A DNA stretch of 64,000 bases from Bactrocera neohumeralis (taxonomy: Eukaryota > Arthropoda > Insecta > Diptera > Tephritidae): contig NW_026089623.1 of NCBI RefSeq assembly GCF_024586455.1, forward strand, positions 12,732,784-12,796,783, given 5' to 3'. The notes beneath the pieces were generated by a model, which saw only the letters and a program-made list of their open reading frames with translations, was not told the DNA's origin and did no database searches. Both the position numbers and the translations under genes were made by a program. The stretch's first letter is position 1. Each line of letters opens with the position of its first letter. Shown piece by piece: positions 31,087 to 43,220 of the stretch.

Positions 31087-31701
31087 ATGGATTCCGAGAT
31101 GCCAACTGCGCCCACGCCCACAATACGTTCGGCAGTTACTGTTCCGCGCTCGAAGACTACACCAGTCGCAGCGCCGCGAACCACCATAGCTACCGCAGCT
31201 CCCCAAGCAGTTTCAACGGCTCCACAAAACTACATGCGATCAACGGCTCCGGAACCACCACAACTCGAATGCGCTCTATGCCGCCGTCATCATCGGTTGC
31301 CACGCTGTGGCAACTTCAAGGGGATGACTCCTCAGCAACGCCAGCAGATCGCTCAGGCACATAGACATTGCCTGAATTGTCTGGCACCCACTCATCTTAA
31401 GCAAGAGTGCACAACGGGCTACCAGTGCCAAGTATGCATGCGTCACCACCATACACTACTACACCGCACCCGCGTACTCGATGGCGGACGTCATGATGCT
31501 CCTCGCAGCCGTAATGCCATCAGAAGACCCAAGCGATCGCAACCACGCAGGCCGGCATACCCTACTGAGAACTCACGTTCCTGGCGTCAGCGCACTCCTC
31601 CACTGAACCGGAGGCACCAACCAAGGCCGCAATCGCGTCGTTCCACAGGCCTCAGCAACGTGGTAGCCAGGTTACAACGGCTTCAGAGACTACTAGGCTA
31701 G
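31087..31701 (+). CDS. Extra zinc-knuckle ORF between pol and 3' LTR
   Basis: An intact 204-codon frame starting at ATG 31087. Residues 1-55 are Ala/Pro/Thr-rich. Three Cys/His knuckles follow: CALCRRHHRLPRC, CLNCLAPTHLKQEC and CQVCMRHHHTLLH, with the spacer KGMTPQQRQQIAQAH between the first two. The tail is Arg/Pro-rich and ends in VARLQRLQRLLG. The knuckle text looks like a BEL gag C-terminus, but the ORF sits where env lies in other elements and is richer in G+C than pol. It may bind element RNA or be a captured second gag tail. I do not know a named family for it. Confidence 0.7.
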   Translation: MDSEMPTAPTPTIRSAVTVPRSKTTPVAAPRTTIATAAPQAVSTAPQNYMRSTAPEPPQLECALCRRHHRLPRCGNFKGMTPQQRQQIAQAHRHCLNCLAPTHLKQECTTGYQCQVCMRHHHTLLHRTRVLDGGRHDAPRSRNAIRRPKRSQPRRPAYPTENSRSWRQRTPPLNRRHQPRPQSRRSTGLSNVVARLQRLQRLLG

Positions 31702-31711
31702 ATACTCGCCT

Positions 31712-31724
31712 AGGGGGGCCAGGA
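31712..31724 (+). promoter_or_regulatory. Polypurine tract
   Basis: AGGGGGGCCAGGA directly abuts the LTR start TGTACAAATG at 31725, as expected for the plus-strand primer of reverse transcription. Confidence 0.7.
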
Positions 31725-32190
31725 TGTACAAATGAGCATCCTCCCCCGACCTCAACACACACACCACATCGATTCAAACTTGCATCACTAACACGCAACC
31801 TTCACCACACCACATCGGTTCAAAACTTACATCACTAACACACAATCTTCACCACACCACACCACACTTATAACCCACATTCTACACGAGAACGGCACAC
31901 ACCGACACCCACACTTACACACATATGCATCATCCTATTCAGCATCAACGGGGATAAAGAAGGACCGATTATCAGATTCCGTTCAGTTCGTTAGCGACAC
32001 TATCAGCGATCGGTCTCACGTTTGCCCATCCCGCATCTATCCGCCGCCATCCCCAACCGCGTTATTCCATTATATGTACCATTTTTGAAGAACGTGTTTT
32101 CTTTTAATTTGCATTGGTTAAATAAAGCCATAAAGCATTTTTTTAAATAAAAGCTAGACAAAACCATTTTTCGGCAGTGAGTGCGTTTTT
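31725..32190 (+). repeat. 3' LTR of BEL copy B
   Basis: Starts TGTACAAATGAGCATCC and contains the region shared with 24452-24712, then GTTCGTTAGCGACACTATCAG and an AATAAA signal near 32121. The 3' end is estimated, because the 5' LTR is cut short and gives no second boundary. Confidence 0.7.
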
Positions 32191-34339
32191 TAATTTTGGT
32201 GTAGTGGAAAAATATATAAAAGGTGAGTGCACTATTCCAACAGTGTATGTATACGCATGTGCGCGTTCAGAAATCGAAATCATATTTTCATCACTTATCA
32301 ATATACTTATTACATGTGCGCGCATTGGCTTGCATGTTCATACATTCATATATACTTCTATGTACATATATTTGCATACATTGCCAAACAAATAATGCAC
32401 AAGCATACAAACATACATATGTGTACACATATGAATATGTCACCAACAAAAATTTGATCTTCACAAGACAATATGGCAGCCAAATTGGCGAAGAACAAGT
32501 GTAGTACATTTTACAACAAAAACGATTTCATTCATGAACGCAGGCGCAAATTCCACAAGCGATCTCGCTTCATTCATAAAAAGAGAGGCCGTGACATCTC
32601 CCCGAGCATGCCTTTGCCAACAAGTCGTCTTTTCGCGACGATGGCAAAAGCCAAAAATCATAAATTGCACAACTTTCTGGTGCTTCTCGCAAAAATCTGC
32701 GTCGATATGTATTCACGATCATACGTATACATACATACATATTTACGCATGTTTGTAGGCGAAGCTGCTACAGCGGCAAGGGGTGACAATCGGCGGCCAT
32801 TACTTTACTTATGCAATAGAAATTCTATTGCTACGAATATGGAAATGACAACGAAATAATGCAAATATGCATATTTCTAAAGGTCATTAATTTCTTTGAA
32901 GAAATGAAAGGAATGTATGATCCTGAGAAGTATAGTCTTAACTTTTCAACGGCCAACGCAGAGAATTTCAACCTAAAGGAATTTATTGATTAAAATCACC
33001 ACTGAGAAGTCGTTTTATCCATTGTAAGCGAACGATTTTCGAAGAAACATCATTTCTAATATGCCACAAGAAAAAATTAGAAATTAACTTCTTAAACCTC
33101 ACGCTGTCAGATAAAACGATATACCTCGTCATCGCGGGTCGATTTCCAAAAAATGTAAATGAAGATTAACTACAGAAATGATCCTGTAAATTGACATATA
33201 CAAATTGACAACTCGTTAGCCGTTATAGGAAAACATCAATTGGAAATTGAGTTTGAAAAGAAAGATATGTCGAAGTTTTTAATAAGAATACATATTAGTG
33301 TTAATAATAAAGTTTATATTAAAAATTGTAGAGCCTTTTTATTGCTGCGAAAATTCACAACCCGACATTTTAAAATACTTTTTATCAGAATTAGAACATA
33401 TTTTTCTTTAAGAATTTTTAATAGGCAGGCAGCCAGCCCTCATATTCGGCACATCAAATTTTTGTGCATTTCACATAGGTAACCACCTCCCCCTTCTAAA
33501 AGTTAGCTTCTGTATTTTAATATATTTAATAGAGTTGTGGGATTTTGGATGCATCTATTGTGAGAGCTTAAAAATCTTTATTAATTATTAAATTATTTTG
33601 TGCAATATTTTTATTTAAATTTTTATGTAAATTACTAATTATGTTTATTTTAAGTTGTAAAGGTGAAAATAGGCCTACCGGGGAACCGAACACCTAAAAA
33701 CAGTCGGTAACGCGCTTTATTGCAAACATCTGGGGAGGTGTGGTAAATGCAAAACTTAAATATTCAAAAATAAATTATCAAAAATAATATACGGATGAAA
33801 ATTAGAACGATGTATTAAAAATTCAGCTTCAAATGCCTAAATATCTTCTTTCTAACTTAAAATTATTGGTAATAATATTTCAAAAACTTACGAATACAAA
33901 CCGTTTTATGTTTTCTGTCTGTCAGTTGTAAACAAATACATTCAGAAGAAAACTCACCACCGAGAAATCTAAAAACAGGGCTGCTTTTTATTAATAAGAA
34001 CTCACTACATAAAGAATATCTGACTATCAATAAATGATATTTTTATGGACAAAACATGACACACTATGGCGTTTAATTCAAATATTAGTAAACATATGTC
34101 ATTAATAAATAATTTCTTTTTATATTGAGCAACAATATTTATAGTTTTTGTTATTTAATAGAATACATTTGCTAAGTATTTACTGCCTCAATATATACAG
34201 CACTGCGTTGCTACCTCTGAAAATCTAAGATGGCCGCTATTCACCCCTCAGAAAGCTACCACGAAAAGGTTATCTACTGTATATACTGTGCCAGCAACGA
34301 ATTAACATCACGCAAGACTATAGCGCAAAACCAAATATG
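32191..34339. other. AT-rich spacer; leader-like start
   Basis: Just behind the LTR the sequence has TGGTGTAGTGG and then AAAAG/GTGAGT at 32218-32228, which resembles the LTR-leader junction of copy A, so part of another BEL leader may follow. A 129-codon frame at 32473-32859 (Lys/Arg/His-rich, no known domain) is not convincing as a gene. The rest has no gene that I recognise. Confidence 0.4.
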
Positions 34340-37300
34340 CCCTGCGAGAAATATTTTATGATTCTAGATGCCTTTGGTGCCATGCAATGCCTTTTATGTT
34401 CCAAGTCTTTTAAAGATAATAGGGAATATATCCTTAAAAGACATTTTGTTAATTTTCATTATACTATTAATTATTTAGATTAGATGCTTAATTTTAATTC
34501 CAATTTCCCACTAGGCTACTTTTTTTCGTGCTCACCAACACATTGACAGATCCTCTCATGCAGACCACTGCGTTAGATTCATATTGAGCAAGGTTGCGCA
34601 ACCTGAATCTATCGCAACCTTTTCCGAACTCGTATAAGAAGTATAACTTCAATAATTATTAAAATAATTGATAGTATGTATAATGAAAATTAACAAAATA
34701 GCAAAATTAAATTATCTAATTTAATTGTCTTCTTTTGATTATTATAATATAACTATTAAACTATCTTTATTCGTCGATTTAGTAATAGTTTTTTATGCAA
34801 AGGTAAAATATACTTTCTTTCTAAGATTTCCAACACTCAAATAAATAGTGTGTCATTTTCTTCGTTTTATACTTTCAGAGTTATGACAATCCTGTTTAAC
34901 TTAGAGCTGATATTTAATAAACAACTTTTACTAAATTGATTTATTTTATCTCAAATAGAATCGATGGAATCAGGTTAATACCCATTGCATAATGATAAAA
35001 TTTATTATATTTTCTTACTTTTTTAGGTTAACATGTTTTCATTAAGATAAAACTAAATGTCGTACAAAAGCACTACTTTTCAAGTTGACTGGTTATCAGA
35101 TCCTTCTTTTAGTTCATGGATTGAAAGTTAAAAGTAATAATCATTCTGAGTTTTGTAAAAAATGTTCTAAGGTCATTAATCTAAGTAATATGAGACGACA
35201 GGCTTTAGTAAGTCACATGAATGGCGATAAACACAAAAAACAATGAATGCTTCTACTAAAACTATTGGAATTACAACAGTCTTGTCTCCACCGAGATCTC
35301 TGACTCCAGCAAATACAGCCATTATTGCTCATCCGCCAATATCTGAAAGTCCTATAACATCTATAAACTCTATGAATAGTAGTTCTCAACTCTCAGCATC
35401 TACAACTCCATTAATAACTATGAATTCAGTAATTCACTCTTTAAATCAAAGACCATTGGAACTCTTCCTTGAAAAGATGAAGTTACTAAATCAGACACAT
35501 TCATTCCTGCGCTCAGCTGGACAACATGTGAAGCTTTTTCCTCGACTCCTTCCAGACAGTGGCTCAAAAAATGCAATTACAGAGAGACAAAATTGGATAT
35601 TTAATATTATTTGCTATCGCTCCTCATTTAAAACATAGTTTAGTGAAGAACGACTACAATGTGATTTCCTGACTGTAGGGTTTGACGAGTCTCTGAATAA
35701 GATAGCGAAAAAACAACAAATGGACATAAATGTACGTTATTGGTCTAAAAATGCCAAAGAAGTCAAGACCCGGTTTTTAACGTCAGTCTTTTTAGGACTT
35801 GTGTCCGTCGCAAGATTTAGCAACTGCTTTTTTAAAAGGTATATCTCCTATATTTCCTAACAAAATTCTTGAAATTTCTATTGATGGACCTAATGTCTAT
35901 TTTAAGTTCTTAAAAGACCTGAAGGGGAAAAAACCGATATAAACGATCCAGAAATATTGGAAATGGGAAGTTGTGGGCTTCATACGATGCATTGTACTTT
36001 CCAAGCTGGTATAAGAGAAACTGAATGGAATATTATGAAATTTTTGCAATCTACGTATTATTTATTTAAAGACTCACCTGCAAGACGTCAAATTTATGCA
36101 GAAATAACTGGTTCAAATTTATTCCCACTTAAGTTTTGTTCAGTGCGTTGGTTAAACAATAGTGATGTAGCAAAACGAGCATTAGCTACGCTTCCATTCC
36201 TGACAATATACATACATAGTATGTACATTACAAAACTTGAAGCTGAACCGAAAAAAAAGCCAACGTGTAAAAGTTTTCAAACAATAGTAAAAATGCTTGA
36301 AGATCCTTTATTGTCGTAACTTTTTTTCGATCATGAGCTAATGATATTTAACCATTCCTCACAGAGTTTCAAACAGATGCACCTTTGCCTCCTTTACTTT
36401 ACAATGCCTTTGCCAATATACTAGTTAATCAATTAGATCGCATTGTTGACCATATATTATGAAAACGGCAAAAACTGTGCATGAAATTGATTAAAGCAAT
36501 GATAAGAACTTACTATCTTCTAAACGAATTGATCTTGGGATAGCTACCACTATTTCATTAAAATAAAAAATAAAAGTCAACTCGAAATTCTTGAATTCCG
36601 GCAACAATGTAAGATGTGTTTGAAAAAAGTCATTTTGAAGCTACAAGAGCGTTCACCACTAGCTTATAAAGTGACAAAAGCGATCAGATGTTTTGACCCG
36701 GAAGTTGTTTTAGAAAACTGGGAAGTTCGAAAACAAACAAAATTTATTACTGACATTGACTAAGCATAAATGGATTGATAGTGTTAGTGCCGATAAAGTC
36801 AATCGTGAATTTAAAATATATGCTCTAAGCCTGTAGTTAAAGAATTGTTGAAAAACTTTTCAACATCAAAAGAACGACTGAATCGATTTTGATGTTAAAT
36901 TTTTGAAGATTTTCCATCATCTGAAAATGTTGAAAAAGTAATGAAAATCGTAATTACTCTTTCTCACTTCAATGCTAATGTTAAAAGAGGTTTTTCAATA
37001 AATATGGAATGCTTGATGGAAAATCTTAAAGACTAATCTTTAGTGGCTAGAAGGTGTATATGTGATGCTGTTATTGTCCGCGGAGGAATTGAAAATATTG
37101 AGATTACCAAAAAACTTATTCTTGAAGCTCGTAACGCACATGCTCGTTATACTAAAAAAACAGAAAAAAAAACAGCGAAAAGAAAATGAGCAGACTACGA
37201 AATTATTACAGAAGAAAAGAAAATTTGCTAAGATCCTTGTTTTTTGCTTCCAATTCTTGTACTTGAATCGTAGCTAATTTTCTTTCCTTCTGTAATAATT

Positions 37301-37380
37301 TCGTTGTTTGCTCATAAACATGCGTAAGCAATTAGATCAAGTTGATGAGGAAATGAAAATGATAAAACATCAATAATTTA
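34340..37380 (+). pseudogene. hAT-like transposase pseudogene with BED-type fingers
   Basis: Blocks can be followed through many frame changes. A C2H2 finger lies at about 34385-34470 (CLLCSKSF...LKRHFVNFH), and a second at about 35080-35245 (WLSDPSFSSW, FCKKCSKVINLSN, SHMNGDKHKK). SFDESLNK-like text (FDESLNKIAKKQQMDINVRY) is near 35685 and ISIDGPNV-like text near 35880. GSCGLHTMHCTF and LFKDSPARRQIYAE then NLFPLKFCSVRW lie at 35960-36160. VITLSHFNANVKRGFSIN, the hAT dimerisation block, is at about 36950, followed by ARNAHARYTKK. These are the parts of a hAT-group transposase known to me from many insects. It is heavily decayed, and terminal repeats were not found. Confidence 0.65.
37186..37315. 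repeat. 45-bp inverted repeat at the end of the hAT-like gene
   Basis: 37186-37230 and 37271-37315 are inverted copies with four mismatches, separated by 40 bp. The left arm is C-terminal coding text of the transposase (EEKKIC region), and the right arm is its reverse complement. This suggests a local inverted duplication. Confidence 0.85.
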
Positions 37381-37825
37381 TCTCTAGTTTAGACATTCGA
37401 ATGCTAGTCAATCGTACTGTAGACAATGCCTAATATTATTTGATGTTATTTAATTTCTTAATTTATATTACTTCTTTTTTGTGATCAATAATATTGAAAA
37501 AACTGACTGTATGGAGAATTAATAATAAAAAAGCAGTTTAACTTCTAACTAATTGATAATAATTGTAATTATTGGATTTTCAAAAGTTATAAACATTTGA
37601 TCGAAAGAAACTGATCTTTTATGGATAGTTGGAAATCTGAGAAAAAGTATAAAATAATTGATAGTTCCAAATTCTTATTCAATTCCGGGTATTAGGTGTA
37701 AATTATAGCAAACAAAAATTATTTTTAAAATTATAAGGAAATTTTGAATGACAATTATTTTTTTGTAGGAATTTTATCTTCGGTCAGGGAGAAGTCAGGG
37801 AATTTCGAAATTAGTATTCAGTCGA
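37381..37825. other. AT-rich spacer
   Basis: Nothing recognised. Confidence 0.4.
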
Positions 37826-40670
37826 CACCCTGATTTAGAAGTGGGATGTAAATCACCACATACCACATAAACACTGCGTAGAGTGCAATATGATTTGGAA
37901 TGCCCATATTCTTGGCAGTTAGTACATTTTACAGGACCGTTTATTTTACGTGGTTCTTCAACAGTTACTCTACGATGCAGCAAATATTTTAAATTATATA
38001 TGGATGTACTTATTTAATTTTTTTAAGTTGGTTCGAGTTCGTCAACAATTCAATTTTAAACATTGGCTGTGGTATTTTATTTCTATACATAATAATAATA
38101 TAATATATTTACAACAGTTTTAATACCAACAGCGCATTCTTCCAATGTTTCTTTGACTTCACTCGAGTTTACGGCGGACTCTACAGTACCCTTAACTACA
38201 AAAACTAGACCCTTAGAGCTCTAAAGTTGATACGAATAATAGTTCCTGTTTTTATTTGACAAAAATTTAAGTACTACCACAAAACTTTTTTCAGTATAGG
38301 ACAGATTTTTTGTTTCATCTATATTGCCTTTTTTCAAAGGCACTATATAAAATATGTATACTTAAATTATGGAGGGAACATTTCTCCTGCCTGCTGAATG
38401 GCAGTGAACGTACAACGCCAGGAGAAGGCGAACCCGATTCCCCAATCGATGACGATGGAGCAGACGTTCCATTGCCCGACCATGAAGAGGTTTGAATAGC
38501 AATTACCCGTCTGAAGAATAACAAAGCGGCGCGGGCCGATGGATTGCCGGCCGAGCTATTCAAACACGGCGGCGAAGAACTGATAAGGAGCATGCATCAC
38601 CTTCTTTGCAAAATATGGTCGGACGAAAGCATGCCCGACGATTGGAATTTAAATGCACTCTGCCCAATCCACAAAAAGGGTGACCCCACAATTTGGGCCA
38701 AGTACCGTGGGATAAGCCTCCTTATCATCTCGTATAAGGTCAACAAACTTATTGGACCTTATCTGTGTGGCTTTAGACCTGGCAAATCAACAACCGACCA
38801 GATATTCACCATGCGGCAAATCTTGGAAAAGACCGGTGAAAGGAGAATCGACACACACCACCTCTTCGTCGATTTCAAAGCTGTTTTCGACAACACGAAA
38901 AGGGGCTGCCTCTATGCCGCGATGTCTGAATTTGGTATCCCCGCAAAACTAATACGGCTGTGTAAACTGACGTTGAGCAACACCAAAAGCTTCGTCAGGA
39001 TCGGGAAGGACCTCTTCGAGCCGTTCGATATCAAGCGAGGTCTCAGACAAGGCGACTCCCTATCGTGCGTCTTCTTCAACCTGCTTCTGGAGAAAATATT
39101 TCGAGCTGCAGAACTTAATCGAGTAGGTACAATATTTTATATGAGTGTACAGCTTCTGGCGTATGCTGATGATATTGATATCATCGACCTCAACACCCGC
39201 GCAGTTAGTTCTACTTTCTCCAGACTGGATAAGGAAGCACAGAAAATGGGTCTGGCAGTGAACGAGGACAAGACGAAATATCTCCTGTCATCACACAAAC
39301 AGTCGTCTCACTCGCGACTTGGCTCTCACTCACTGTTGACAGTCATAACTTTGAAGTTGTAGATAATTTTGTCTATCTTAGAACCAGTGTAAACACCAGC
39401 AACAATGTCAGCCTGGAAATCCAACGCAGGATAACTCGTGCCAACAGGTGCTACCTCGGACTGAGTAGGCAATTTAGAAATAAAGTCCTCTCTCGACGAA
39501 CAAAAACCAAACTCTATAAGTCACTCATAATTTTCGTCCTGCTATATGGTGCAGAGGCTTGGACGATGACAACAACTAATGGGTCGACTTTAAGAGTTTT
39601 ACAGAGAGAAGTTCTGCGAAAGATTTATGGTCCTTTGCGCGTTGGCCACGGCGAATATCGCATTCGATGGAACGATGAGCGGTATGAGGTATATGACGAC
39701 ATTAACATAGTTCAGCGAATTAAAAGACAGCGGCTACACTGGCTAGGTCATTTGGTCCGAATGGACTAAAACACCCCAGCTCTGATAGTATTCGACGCAG
39801 TATCCGCCGGGGGAAGCAGAGGAAGAGGAAGACCTCCACTCCGTTGGAAGGAACAAGTGGAGAAGGACCTGGCTTCGCTTGGAATATCCAGTTGGCTCCA
39901 CGTAGCGAAAAGAGGAAACGACTGACGCGCTGTTGGTAACTCGGCTATAATCGCGTAAGCGGTGTCTACGCCAGCAAAGAAGATATTAAAATTGTTAATA
40001 CCCATAATTTCACTTAATTTAGCTTAATTTAGCAAGAAGAGTATTACTGCAACGCTTGCGCAAATATATTGGAGGCGGTTTGGCATTAACGACTGTGGTG
40101 GTATCCTTCGCATCGTCGTCTGCACTCTTGCTTAGTAAGGCAAATCTGTTGCCATTTAAAACTTCCGGTTTATTCTTATTTGGTGTACCGCCGTGAATTT
40201 TTTTAGGATTGACCACTGACTTGGAAGGACTTAATTTTCTTTTTATATTACGTAACGAACAATGCCAGTTTGTACAGACGGGCATTTTTGTATTGGTACA
40301 TTCTCACCTTGCGTTATGATTTTCCTCGTTGCCTGCGCGCTTGCTGGTACCTTTTATTGCTCGTCGGTACACTTTTTATTGCTAGCAGTTATTATTGTTT
40401 TTGGTTCGGCAAAGCTGAAGTAGGCATTTAAGGAATGCCTACGGCCTTGCTGGTGAGGCTGCGAAGCACTGATTATTGTTTGTTTGATTTTTTTGTTTTC
40501 ACTTTTTGATTCGTGCATTATTTGTTTATGTTTATTATTACTAATTTGTGTGCACTGTTATTATGTTTTGTTTGTTTTTTTTTGCTTTTGGCTTGATTAT
40601 TATTTTTTTTCTGTTTGTTTGAGACCGAATTCCCGGAGCGAATTAAATAAACTTGTCCGTACACTTTGTC
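37826..40670 (-). mobile_element. Jockey-clade LINE copy 2 (ORF1 region), split by RTE
   Basis: Same family as 9523-13288. ORF1 text runs on the minus strand from about 40300 (CTNWHCSLRNIKRKLSPSK, then NRFALLSKSADDDAKD and KPPPIYLRKR) to 39976. After the RTE insertion it continues from 38357 to 37826 through VTVEEPRKINGPVKCTNCQE and CVVCGDLHPTSK-like text. The 5' part beyond 40300 looks like a leader. The copy stops inside the zinc-knuckle region, so ORF2 is missing. It shows the N-terminal ORF1 part that copy 1 lacks. Confidence 0.75.
38358..39975 (+). pseudogene. RTE-clade LINE copy 2 inside Jockey ORF1
   Basis: It starts at LKLWREHFS, so the endonuclease is cut off. It runs through SPIDDDGADVPLPDHEEV and a TGA near 38492. 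Then follow GLPAELFKHGGEEL, GFRPGKSTTDQIFTMRQ, HHLFVDFKAVFD and RQGDSLSCVFF, with an intact AYADDIDII. A frame change near 39340 follows, then RVGHGEYRIRWNDE and GSRGRGRPPLRW. The tail is CGGTGTCTACGCCAGCAAAG. A block of about 20 residues is missing near YRGISLLIISYKVNK. Apart from that and two frame changes, the RT core is the best kept of the RTE copies here. Confidence 0.8.
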
Positions 40671-41960
40671 CACTCTCTGATTATATAAGAATATATATAA
40701 CCCTATATCTATGGCGATTAGTTTTAGGTGATATAATAATAACCGTTAGGTGAACAAATCTATAATACTTTGTAGCAACTGAATTAGACATTCCTTATTC
40801 GAAGAAATTGTGAGCAAATTACAATCAAATTTGGAATTATCGAGACTTATTTAAGGCCATTAACTTAGATTTAGTTCTATTGCCATATTTAAGTTCGCCT
40901 GATTGTATTAAAAATATCTTCAAATGAGACATGCTTGATATGTGACCGAGTCAAATAACTAAAATTTAGTATAAATTTCCATTTAGTTTTATTAAAATTT
41001 CACACATTTTGACCAATTTGAATACTTTTAATTGAATATGTTGGGGCGAAGAGAGTGACGGGCGATAATATATTTTGAAGAAATTTTATATTTTATATAT
41101 ACATATGTATGTAGTATACTCACTGACTGATATATTCGACATAAAACATGTTAAAATAACAAAAATCATTCGAAGTTGTAAATGGGAGTTGGAGGTAGTA
41201 TTGACTCGATCTTTATATTAAGTATATGGGAGCTAGGGTAAGTATTGACCTGATTCAACACATGTTTAGAACACAGACAAGCTTTATCAGGAAATAAATC
41301 TCTGTACATTTCAATTATATACATATCATGGTCACTTTCGCCCATTTTCGCATTGTAAAATAATATGTTGGACGTACCGAATTTGGTTGAAATCGGCCAA
41401 GCAGGTCCTAAGATATGTGATTTTACTTCAAAGTTGACGATGCCACTCCCATCGTTCAATTTTGACACCGGATCTTGTAAAGTACTTTTTTACCATCTCG
41501 GGAGTAAAATTTAATATCTCTGGCTTATTTAGTTTCTGACTTATTGCTCTTGTAGCAGTTTTAAATAGTATCATACTATTTTATAAAATTTCCCATTTTC
41601 GATAAGAGTTCCTTTAGGAATTGTCTTAAGGGATTTTAGGCTAAATTACAGTTTCATATCTTATTTTTGTGCTTAATTATGGCATTTTGCATGTTTTCGT
41701 GAAATGGAGAACTACGCTTTCATTTTTCGCCAAAAAATATGTACACCAAGTTTCATAGAGATATCTTAATTTCTATTCAAGTTACAGCTTCCACGGGCGG
41801 ACAGACAGCCAGTCACCCGGATTTCAATTCGTCTCGTCATTCTGATGATTTACTTATACATATAGGTAACGCCACATCTGTCTAGTTTAGTTTTAGGTGA
41901 TAGATATGTATGTACATATATCCAACTGTTAGGTGAACAAAACTATTATACAGATCACCA
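40671..41960. repeat. Unclassified interspersed repeat
   Basis: Two similar end pieces are seen: TTAGTTTTAGGTGATATAAT...CCGTTAGGTGAACAAA at 40720-40766 and a relative at 41888-41941. Between them lies text such as TTTGGTTGAAATCGGCC (41390) and TTCATAGAGATATCTTAATT with CGGACAGACAGCCAG (41750-41820). I recall this kind of text as a widespread fly repeat, but I cannot name its class. No coding frame is convincing. Confidence 0.4.
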
Positions 41961-42370
41961 ATAAGTGTAAGAGTAAAGTAGATAACAAACATAGTACTAT
42001 TTCATCTATATTTATGAATAAAGTCGACTCAAAGCTGAAGCACATATCGACAGGTGTTCACTTGGACTGTGAAGTAAAATATTTCACATAAATAATTTAA
42101 TATGCTGCGTGGAAGAGTACACCAAATATTCACGAAAATTTAAGTGGAAACAAATAGCCATTTTGGAAAGTATCCATAAAAAGAACAAATTTCGACGGAT
42201 GTGGCAGCAAACTAGGTATCTTTCTCTCAAAACTGAGTGTAATAAATGTACGGCGTAACTAAAGACTCAAATTAAACAGTTTTAAATTTATTCCTTAAAA
42301 ACTTATCTGGCTAAATTCTGGAAAGCTGCAAGAAATATGAATAATCAAAAGAAACATGCCGCACCATTAA
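41961..42370. other. Spacer
   Basis: No gene. Faint traces of the decayed LINE that follows may start here. Confidence 0.3.
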
Positions 42371-43218
42371 AACTAAACGTAACTACATGGGCCAAATCAC
42401 ATTTACACCTAAGGATGGATATGAGATAAACTGTGAAAATAGTTATTCCAAGTTAATAGATCCAGTCATCAGCATTTCTTCTGTTACTAGTAAAGAAGTT
42501 AAAAATCGGGAACACAAGGCTCAAAAAATCACCTGGGTTCGTTTTATTAACCGGAGAAATATTACACAATTTACCAAAACATTCTATAAAGAAACTCGTA
42601 AAGGTTGTAAACAGTACATTATGCCTAAGGTACGTCCTCTTGTTTTGGAAAGTATCTGAAGCCACAATGATACCTAAGCCGGGTAACCAAACAACGTTAC
42701 ATCATATAGGTCAATATCGATGCTGCCAGCATATACACACTCCAACTTTCACCGATAGAGGCGGGTGCTCCCCAGGAAAACGTGTGGGAACCAATGCTTT
42801 ATTTTCTTTTTACCTGAGACATCCCAACTGGCTCAAGTTACATATATAACAGCGACCTCAATCAATTCATCGTCTGATTTTTATAAATAACATTCTTATA
42901 CTACATCATAACCGTGCTAGGTATCTAAGTATCACCTTAGAATATAAACTTCAATTGGAAAAGCATGTAAAAAAGGAGTGAGCTAGATATGAAATTTGCT
43001 AAACTTTACCTCCTAGTTGGCAGGAGATACGTTCTATCAACCCCAAACAAGCTCTTAATATCCAATCAAGTTCTAAACCAGTTTGAGGTTACCGAGCTGT
43101 CTTACTAGCATTAATCGCTTGCAAAGTTAGGTACTAAGGACTTTAGTTAACGCTATTTGCTATGTTAGATCTGCTGACCTACACGGTGATCTAAGCGTGA
43201 ATTCAGTGATAAATGAAA
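42371..43218 (+). pseudogene. Very old Jockey-type RT remnant
   Basis: Scattered blocks in changing frames fit a Jockey-group reverse transcriptase. FWKVSEATMIPKPGNQ is at 42643, TSYRPISLLP-like text near 42710 and YLSITLEYKLQLEKHVKK near 42920-42980. SSKPVWSYRAVLL (former PIWTYGIQLW block) is near 43070, and VNAICYVRSADLHGDLSVNSV near 43150-43210. Stops are frequent, so this is one of the oldest insertions in the window. The pogo/Tigger-like element at 43221 sits inside it. Confidence 0.5.
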
Positions 43219-43220
43219 TA

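Larger units (their letters stand above)
24452..32190 (+). mobile_element. BEL/Pao LTR retroelement (copy B)
   Basis: The element consists of a partial 5' LTR (24452-24712), an inserted stretch (24713-25074), a long A-rich leader, a gag remnant, a pol ORF (27093-30740), an extra zinc-knuckle ORF (31087-31701), a polypurine tract and a 3' LTR from 31725. The shared 258 bp of the two LTRs differ by about four substitutions and a two-base indel, so insertion was fairly recent. Integrase and gag are deleted in part, so this copy would need help to move. Confidence 0.8.

Noticed and set aside
21933..32190. LTRs at 21933 and 31725 as a pair of one element
   Set aside because: They share only the start and CAC-rich part; the 31725 LTR matches 24452-24712 far better.
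32473..32859. 128-codon frame as a host gene
   Set aside because: No known domain; Lys/Arg/His-rich text in a repeat-rich spacer, with equally long frames on the other strand.
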